Of a stretch of DNA of 8,934 nucleotides, positions 5,139 to 8,934 are shown piece by piece. The stretch is from positions 1 to 8,934 of the forward strand of contig JAQBZS010000229.1 of assembly GCA_027622115.1 (NCBI GenBank), written 5' to 3'. The stretch is from Planctomycetota bacterium (GTDB lineage Bacteria > Planctomycetota > Planctomycetia > Planctomycetales > Planctomycetaceae). Position 1 is the first letter of the stretch; every line of letters begins with the position of its first letter. Under the pieces are notes generated by a model. It saw only the letters and a program-made list of their open reading frames with translations, did no database searches and was not told the DNA's origin. A program made the translations under genes and the position numbers.

Positions 5139-7943
5139 ATGAGTCTTGCTAGTTGGATGAACTCGATCTTTGCCAATAGCCGCGAAACCGATCGACTGAG
5201 ATCTCGACGCGAGGTTTCCAAGCTCGGATTCGAGTCCTTGGAAGAACGCCGGTTGATGTCCGCGACTCCCATCGACGCGCCGATCTCGCAATTCGCGACC
5301 GCCGATCACGAAGTCCAAGCGACCTTCGAGATCAGCGGCGCCGATCAATACCTCGTCGAACTCATCAATCGCAGTCGGACCAATCCGTACGCGGAAGCAG
5401 CGCGGAACGGCATCGACCTCGACGACGGCCTGCTGCCGGGAACCCTCGACGGTGCTCCCGTGCAGGCACTGGCTCCGAACCAAGCGCTGCGAAACGCGGC
5501 CTTGGGGCACTCGAACGACATGATCGACCGCGAGTACTTCTCGCACGTCAACCCCGAGAGCCTCGGTCCAGTCGAGCGGATTCAGCGCGCCGGTTACAGC
5601 GGGCTCCGCAACTTCGGCGAGAACCTGGCCTGGGTCGGCAGTTCCGCAACGACCGACCTCAGTGCCGCCGTGGAACAAACTCACGCCAATCTGTTTCGTT
5701 CCGCCGGTCACCGACGAACCCTGTTGAGCGATGCGTTTCGTGAAGTCGGCGTCGGCGTTGCTGAAGGTGATTTCCAAGGTCTCAATTCCGTGGTGTCGAC
5801 CGAGTTGTTTGCTCGCCGCCTGGGCGACTCGTTCCTGACGGGCGTGGTTTATGAAGACACGGTTGTGGACAACGATTTTTATTCCATCGGCGAAGCGTTT
5901 GCGGGCGGCAGCATTGTGGCCACGAACATGCATGGCGAAGCGTTCGAGACCACGGTCGGCTCGTCCGGCGGGTACACGTTGCAACTTCCGGACGGCTCGT
6001 ACAACGTGGTGCTGACGGACAGCCGCTTGTCGAATCAGGTCGTCGGCACGGCGATGATCAACGGCAGCAATGCCAAAGTCGACTTTGAAGTCAGCGACCT
6101 ACGCATCTCGCCGGATCCCAATCCCGGCCCGATTGCACCGAATCCCGGATCGACCGCGACCGAATCGCTGTCCTTGATTCTTGCAGGAACAAGTGTGACG
6201 GAAGGCGACGAGACAACCGCCACCACGGGCGTGGTCACTCGAACGGGTGACCTCTCACAAGAGTTGATCGTCCAAATCGCGAGCACGGACAGCACCGAAG
6301 TCAACGTGCCGCAGTCAATCGTGATCGCGGCCGGCGAGGCGCAATCTTCGGCCTTCGATGTGACTGCCGTGAATGACACAGTGATCGACGGCACCCAGCA
6401 CGTGACGCTCTTCGCCAGCGCGAACGGCTTCAATGCCGGACAGGCCGCGCTGGACGTCCTCGACAACGAAACCACGATGCAGTTGTTGTCGCCATCCGGC
6501 GAAATCCTCGATTCCACGCCGGTCTTCGAATGGAACGAAATGCCGGACGCGGCGCGCTACGTGTTGATCGTCGATAGCGAGGACCAGCCGGGAGTGATCC
6601 GCGAGCTACGGCTGACCGAGGCGAAGTTTGCAGCCGCGAATGAGCTGGCCGCTGGCGAATATGTCGCACGCGTCATCGCGCTTGCCGCCGACGGCCACAC
6701 GATTACGGAAGCCGACCCGGTGGTGTTCCAGGTCGCCGCTCCGCCCACGATCAAGTCGCCCGCTCAACAAACCAACGATGCCGTTCCCGTCTTCGAATGG
6801 TCGGTCGTTGATGCCGCGACGAAGTACGAATTGCGAGTCGACGATTTGAATCGTGGACAAGCAAACGTGATTCACGAAACGGAACTCGACGGCACGTCGT
6901 TTGAAGCCGCCGATCCGTTGGCGTCCGGTCGCTATCGCATGTCCGTGCGAGCCATTGATGCGAATGGTCAACCGGGCGCGTGGAGCGAAAGCCGAGTCTT
7001 CGAACTCATCGCATCACCGGCTCTCGACCAAATCACCGGTCCGATTCTGGAAGCGTTCCCGACGTTTTCGTGGTCCGGGATCGTGGATGCCGAGCGTTAT
7101 GAACTGGCCGTTGTGGCCAAACTGGACGGTCAAGTCGTCGCTCACGAAGCCAATTTGACGGAGACGAGTTTCACCTTGGGGACGCAGTTGCCCACGGGCC
7201 AGTACGACATCTGGGTGCGAGCCTACGATGCGAACGGCGCGACACCGTGGGGCGATCCCATGACATTCCAAACCGCGATTCCACCAAGGTTGGCCCTGCC
7301 CCACGGCGGCGGCGAAATCGAACAGACTCCCACGATTCGTTGGGAAGCACCGGCGGGCTTCGCGTCGTATGAAGTGCAAGTCGATGATTTGACCACGGGA
7401 CAATCGAAAGTCCTAACCACTGCCGACGCCACAAAATCGCTGACGCTGACCGATCCACTTCCCGGCGGTCGACATCGCTTCTTGGTCCGCGGCATTCTTG
7501 AAAACGGTCAGGCCGGCGTTTGGAGTGATCCCGCCTTCGTGACGGTCAACGATCCCACCGTGTACGCGATCAAGCCAACGGTACTCGGGCCCTCCGGAGA
7601 CATTGACGAATCGAGCCCCACGTTTACATGGAGCCCAATCCGAGGAGCAGCCGGCTACCAGATTTCAATTCGCGACGTCAACGAGGACGTGGAAACGACA
7701 AGCGGCGTTATTCGTTCCTCCGGCCTGGAAACGCAGGCGTATCAATTGAAGTCCGAAATGCCGCCGGGTGTCTATGAAGTGCGAATTCGAGCGTTCGACA
7801 GCCGTCTGGAGACGAGCGATTGGAGCGAAACGGTGAGCTTTTCGATTGGTGGCGCGGTGGTTGAACCGGTGGCAGTCGATCCCGTCGCAGCCGCTTTGGA
7901 CCAACTGCTGACGTTTGAATTCGACGGCCATGGGTTGATCTAA
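5139..7943 (+). CDS. Exported CAP/SCP-domain protein with Calx-beta-like and five FN3-like repeats
   Basis: This 934-aa protein is built for the cell surface. Residues 28-42 (KLGFESLEERRLMSA) match the LEPR-type motif found near the N-terminus of exported planctomycete proteins; a classical hydrophobic signal peptide is not obvious. Residues 70-225 form a CAP (SCP/PR-1-like) domain: LINRSRTNPYAEAARNG, ALGHSNDM (His124), GPVERIQRAGY, NFGENLAWVG (Glu161), SAGHRRTLL (His191), FREVGVGVAEG. Residues 232-320 look like a carboxypeptidase-regulatory-type beta sandwich, and 342-443 like a Calx-beta domain (VTEGDE, VNDTVIDG, LDNE). Five FN3-like repeats fill 446-904. The tail is short and acidic. Start choice: ATG 5139 has GAGG 6 nt upstream; a TTG at 5127 would add four residues. 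It stands alone, on a different theme from its neighbours. Adhesion or envelope binding is plausible; its substrate is unknown. Confidence 0.87.
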   Translation: MSLASWMNSIFANSRETDRLRSRREVSKLGFESLEERRLMSATPIDAPISQFATADHEVQATFEISGADQYLVELINRSRTNPYAEAARNGIDLDDGLLPGTLDGAPVQALAPNQALRNAALGHSNDMIDREYFSHVNPESLGPVERIQRAGYSGLRNFGENLAWVGSSATTDLSAAVEQTHANLFRSAGHRRTLLSDAFREVGVGVAEGDFQGLNSVVSTELFARRLGDSFLTGVVYEDTVVDNDFYSIGEAFAGGSIVATNMHGEAFETTVGSSGGYTLQLPDGSYNVVLTDSRLSNQVVGTAMINGSNAKVDFEVSDLRISPDPNPGPIAPNPGSTATESLSLILAGTSVTEGDETTATTGVVTRTGDLSQELIVQIASTDSTEVNVPQSIVIAAGEAQSSAFDVTAVNDTVIDGTQHVTLFASANGFNAGQAALDVLDNETTMQLLSPSGEILDSTPVFEWNEMPDAARYVLIVDSEDQPGVIRELRLTEAKFAAANELAAGEYVARVIALAADGHTITEADPVVFQVAAPPTIKSPAQQTNDAVPVFEWSVVDAATKYELRVDDLNRGQANVIHETELDGTSFEAADPLASGRYRMSVRAIDANGQPGAWSESRVFELIASPALDQITGPILEAFPTFSWSGIVDAERYELAVVAKLDGQVVAHEANLTETSFTLGTQLPTGQYDIWVRAYDANGATPWGDPMTFQTAIPPRLALPHGGGEIEQTPTIRWEAPAGFASYEVQVDDLTTGQSKVLTTADATKSLTLTDPLPGGRHRFLVRGILENGQAGVWSDPAFVTVNDPTVYAIKPTVLGPSGDIDESSPTFTWSPIRGAAGYQISIRDVNEDVETTSGVIRSSGLETQAYQLKSEMPPGVYEVRIRAFDSRLETSDWSETVSFSIGGAVVEPVAVDPVAAALDQLLTFEFDGHGLI
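6474..7850 (+). repeat. Five FN3-like repeats coded in tandem
   Basis: The surface protein's C-terminal half consists of five units of about 90 residues (at residues 446-533, 535-624, 628-712, 714-803 and 813-904). Each carries P-x-F/I-x-W, then a Y-x-(L/V) strand, a G-x-Y/H...VRA strand and, in most units, a WS-type end (AWSES, VWSDP, DWSET). The units are diverged in DNA, so they are old duplications and not an unstable repeat. They probably form a rigid stalk. Confidence 0.75.
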
Positions 7944-7982
7944 GCATGGCATCTAAACCAATCTTCTCTCGGTCGACCGTGA

Positions 7983-8243
7983 TCACGGCGTCGACGCTTT
8001 ATCGCCGACGAGTTTTCGCATCACGGTCTCGGAGACGTCGCGAATTGTGTCGGAGACCGCCGCATTGTGGTCCTGACTGGCCCCGCTCGGAAGCGTGTCG
8101 AGCGGAGTGGTTTCGGCGTCGCCGACGTTGAACAAGTATTTGACCGAATCCTCCGCTTCTCTTTCTTTCCCGGTCTAAATGCGAGTTAATCCCGGCACAC
8201 CCTGCCCCGCTTTCTTTCCCGGCATTCTCTTCTTTTTGACCAT
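7983..8243 (-). pseudogene. Possible small ORF interrupted by one in-frame stop
   Basis: On the minus strand one reading frame is open from an ATG at 8243 to a TGA at 7983-7985, except for a single TAG at 8175-8177. The first part reads MVKKKRMPGKKAGQ and ends in LTRI. After the stop come 63 residues, including KYLFNVGDAETTPLDTLPS, AAVSDTIRDVSETVMRKLVG and a final DKASTP. This second part uses strongly GC-ending codons (TTC AAC GTC GGC GAC GCC), unlike shadow frames. I do not recognise a family. It may be the decayed remnant of a small gene or the tail of a larger lost one. No ribosome site precedes the ATG. Chance openness cannot be excluded. Confidence 0.35.
8161..8222. repeat. 13-bp direct repeat CTTTCTTTCCCGG, two copies
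   Basis: Identical copies lie at 8161-8173 and 8210-8222, 49 bp apart start to start, in the gap before the DUF1801 gene. They bracket the in-frame stop of the possible minus-strand ORF, so they may reflect a local duplication. Confidence 0.6.
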
Positions 8244-8271
8244 GACGACAGGATGTGGTCGTAATCTTGCC

Positions 8272-8276
8272 AAGGA
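8272..8276 (+). promoter_or_regulatory. Ribosome binding site of the DUF1801 gene
   Basis: AAGGA lies 6 nt upstream of the ATG at 8283 and supports that start. Confidence 0.55.
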
Positions 8277-8282
8277 ATCTCA

Positions 8283-8705
8283 ATGTCGAAACGAAAAACA
8301 CAAGAAAACGATGCCGAAGTCGACCAGTTTCTTGCCGACATTCAAGACGACCAGCAACGCACCGATTGTCAAGCCGTGCTCACGCTGATGAAGGAGTTGA
8401 CGGGGGAGCCGGCCGCCATGTGGGGAAAGGCCAAAGTCGGCTTTGGTAGCTTTCATTACCGTGGCAAAACGTCCGAGGGGACCTGGTTCCATGTCGGTTT
8501 TTCTCCCCGCAAACAGGACCTGGTGCTCTACCTGCACTGCGAATTGGAGAAGCAAGCCGACCTGCTGGAAAAACTGGGGAAATACAAGATCGGCAAGTCG
8601 TGTCTTTACATTAAGAAGTTCGAGGACGTCCACGTCCCGACGCTCAAGAAGCTAATTAACAAAGCCTATAAATCTCCGGCGATTGCCGGTGCCACCATTG
8701 ACTAG
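8283..8705 (+). CDS. DUF1801 domain-containing protein
   Basis: This 140-aa protein matches the DUF1801 family over its whole length. Helix VDQFLADIQDDQQRTDCQAV is followed by LMKELTGEPAAMWGKAKVGFGSFHYRG, with the family's MWG and VGFG-x-(Y/F)HYR signature at residues 46-59. Next come WFHVGFSPRKQDLVLYL (68-84) and LLEKLGKYKIGKSCLYIKKFEDV (94-116), in which lysines and the CLY strand are conserved. The family fold is small alpha/beta and cytosolic; one relative has been linked to iron handling, but the role of most members is unknown. The ATG at 8283 is chosen because AAGGA sits 6 nt upstream and the family usually has a short lysine-rich start like this one. The stop codon lies in a CTAG repeat, and a long palindrome follows 17 bp downstream, which may also end transcription. 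Confidence 0.88.
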   Translation: MSKRKTQENDAEVDQFLADIQDDQQRTDCQAVLTLMKELTGEPAAMWGKAKVGFGSFHYRGKTSEGTWFHVGFSPRKQDLVLYLHCELEKQADLLEKLGKYKIGKSCLYIKKFEDVHVPTLKKLINKAYKSPAIAGATID

Positions 8706-8713
8706 CTAGCTAG
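8702..8713. repeat. (CTAG)3 tetranucleotide repeat
   Basis: Three perfect CTAG units, followed by CTAA (8714-8717) and GCTAA (8718-8722), run into the left end of the palindrome. The first unit supplies the TAG stop of the DUF1801 gene. CTAG is usually a rare tetranucleotide in bacteria, so a run of it is unusual. A single further CTAG (8901-8904) abuts the palindrome's right end. Confidence 0.8.
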
Positions 8714-8722
8714 CTAAGCTAA

Positions 8723-8900
8723 TTGGACAGCGCCACTTCGGCGTTCGCTCGTTTTACCGCACGCCGTAGGCACGCGCGTTTGAGGAATGAAGACGCGGTC
8801 CCATCAGTTTTTGGTAGTTCGACCGCGAGATGTCCACAAACGCGCGTGCCTCGGCGTGCGGTTAAACGAGCGACGTTCACGCCGAAGTGGCGCAGTCCAA
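8723..8900. repeat. 178-bp near-perfect palindrome, MITE-like or strong terminator
   Basis: The arms are 8723-8782 and 8837-8900. Reading inward, paired blocks are TTGGAC/GTCCAA (6 bp), 8730-8744 with 8879-8893 (15 bp), 8745-8754 with 8864-8873 (10 bp), 8756-8766 with 8852-8862 (11 bp) and 8768-8782 with 8837-8851 (15 bp). This gives 57 pairs with two mismatches, a 5-nt bulge on the right and a 1-nt bulge on the left. The 54-bp centre holds a further 7-bp stem, CGCGGTC (8794-8800) with GACCGCG (8821-8827). It carries no supported gene. The ends are flanked by CTAA and CTAG, a possible imperfect target duplication. The size and ends fit a miniature inverted-repeat element; as RNA it would form a very stable hairpin that could end transcription from either side or protect the DUF1801 mRNA end. 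Confidence 0.85.
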
Positions 8901-8934
8901 CTAGGCCTTAAACAAGCGAGAGTCGAGCTTGAAA

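Larger units (their letters stand above)
7944..8282. other. 339-bp region between the surface protein and DUF1801 genes
   Basis: No intact gene is seen. It contains a possible decayed minus-strand ORF (7983-8243) and a 13-bp direct repeat. TTGACC (8236-8241) followed 18 bp later by CGTAAT (8260-8265) is a weak promoter candidate for the DUF1801 gene, but it would leave a leader of only about ten bases. Confidence 0.4.

Noticed and set aside
4920..5984. Long minus-strand open frame of 354 codons
   Set aside because: It overlaps the surface protein gene, where GC-rich codons keep the opposite frame open. The plus-strand frame encodes a recognisable CAP domain with conserved motifs, while the minus translation matches nothing.
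6474..7850. FN3-like repeats considered as recombining DNA repeats
   Set aside because: The units share protein motifs but little DNA identity, so recent duplication or phase variation is not indicated.

Overview
The window looks like chromosomal DNA of a planctomycete. The best evidence is the large surface protein (5139-7943), whose N-terminus carries the LEPR-type motif (here LEERRLMSA) typical of exported planctomycete proteins. Supporting evidence is the high-GC, GC3-rich coding of most genes, the wide intergenic gaps, and a 72-aa protein of a type I associate with planctomycetes. No rRNA, tRNA, CRISPR array, integrase or transposase was seen.

Layout from left to right. Bases 2-70 are the last codons of an unidentified + strand gene. 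A convergent 72-aa protein, possibly an orphan antitoxin, lies on the minus strand (102-320). A gene-poor stretch (321-1001) follows. It holds a degenerate copy of the 5' end of the DUF455 gene that lies intact 3.5 kb further on. A two-gene operon follows: a 538-aa protein fusing a TIR domain, a nucleoside 2-deoxyribosyltransferase-like domain and a helical C-terminal region (1002-2618), then a 372-aa protein of unknown family (2620-3738). The second gene starts one base after the first stops and has a complete 10-nt Shine-Dalgarno sequence inside the end of the first. A DUF455 ferritin-like protein (4026-4814) comes next, then the exported CAP-domain protein with a beta-sandwich stalk of five FN3-like repeats (5139-7943). 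After that come a possible decayed minus-strand ORF (7983-8243), a DUF1801 protein (8283-8705), and a 178-bp near-perfect palindrome (8723-8900) flanked by CTAG repeats.

The TIR operon is the most interesting part. It is visibly lower in GC than the genes to its right and sits between a broken and an intact copy of the same gene start, as expected of an acquired island. Both enzyme-like domains belong to families that act on N-glycosidic bonds of nucleotides (TIR: NAD+; the second: nucleosides or nucleotides). The tightly coupled second gene has no recognisable domain. I infer a nucleotide-depleting defence or stress system of a composition I cannot match to a named one; this is a hypothesis from domain content and context. 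The remaining genes look like ordinary, independently transcribed chromosomal genes.
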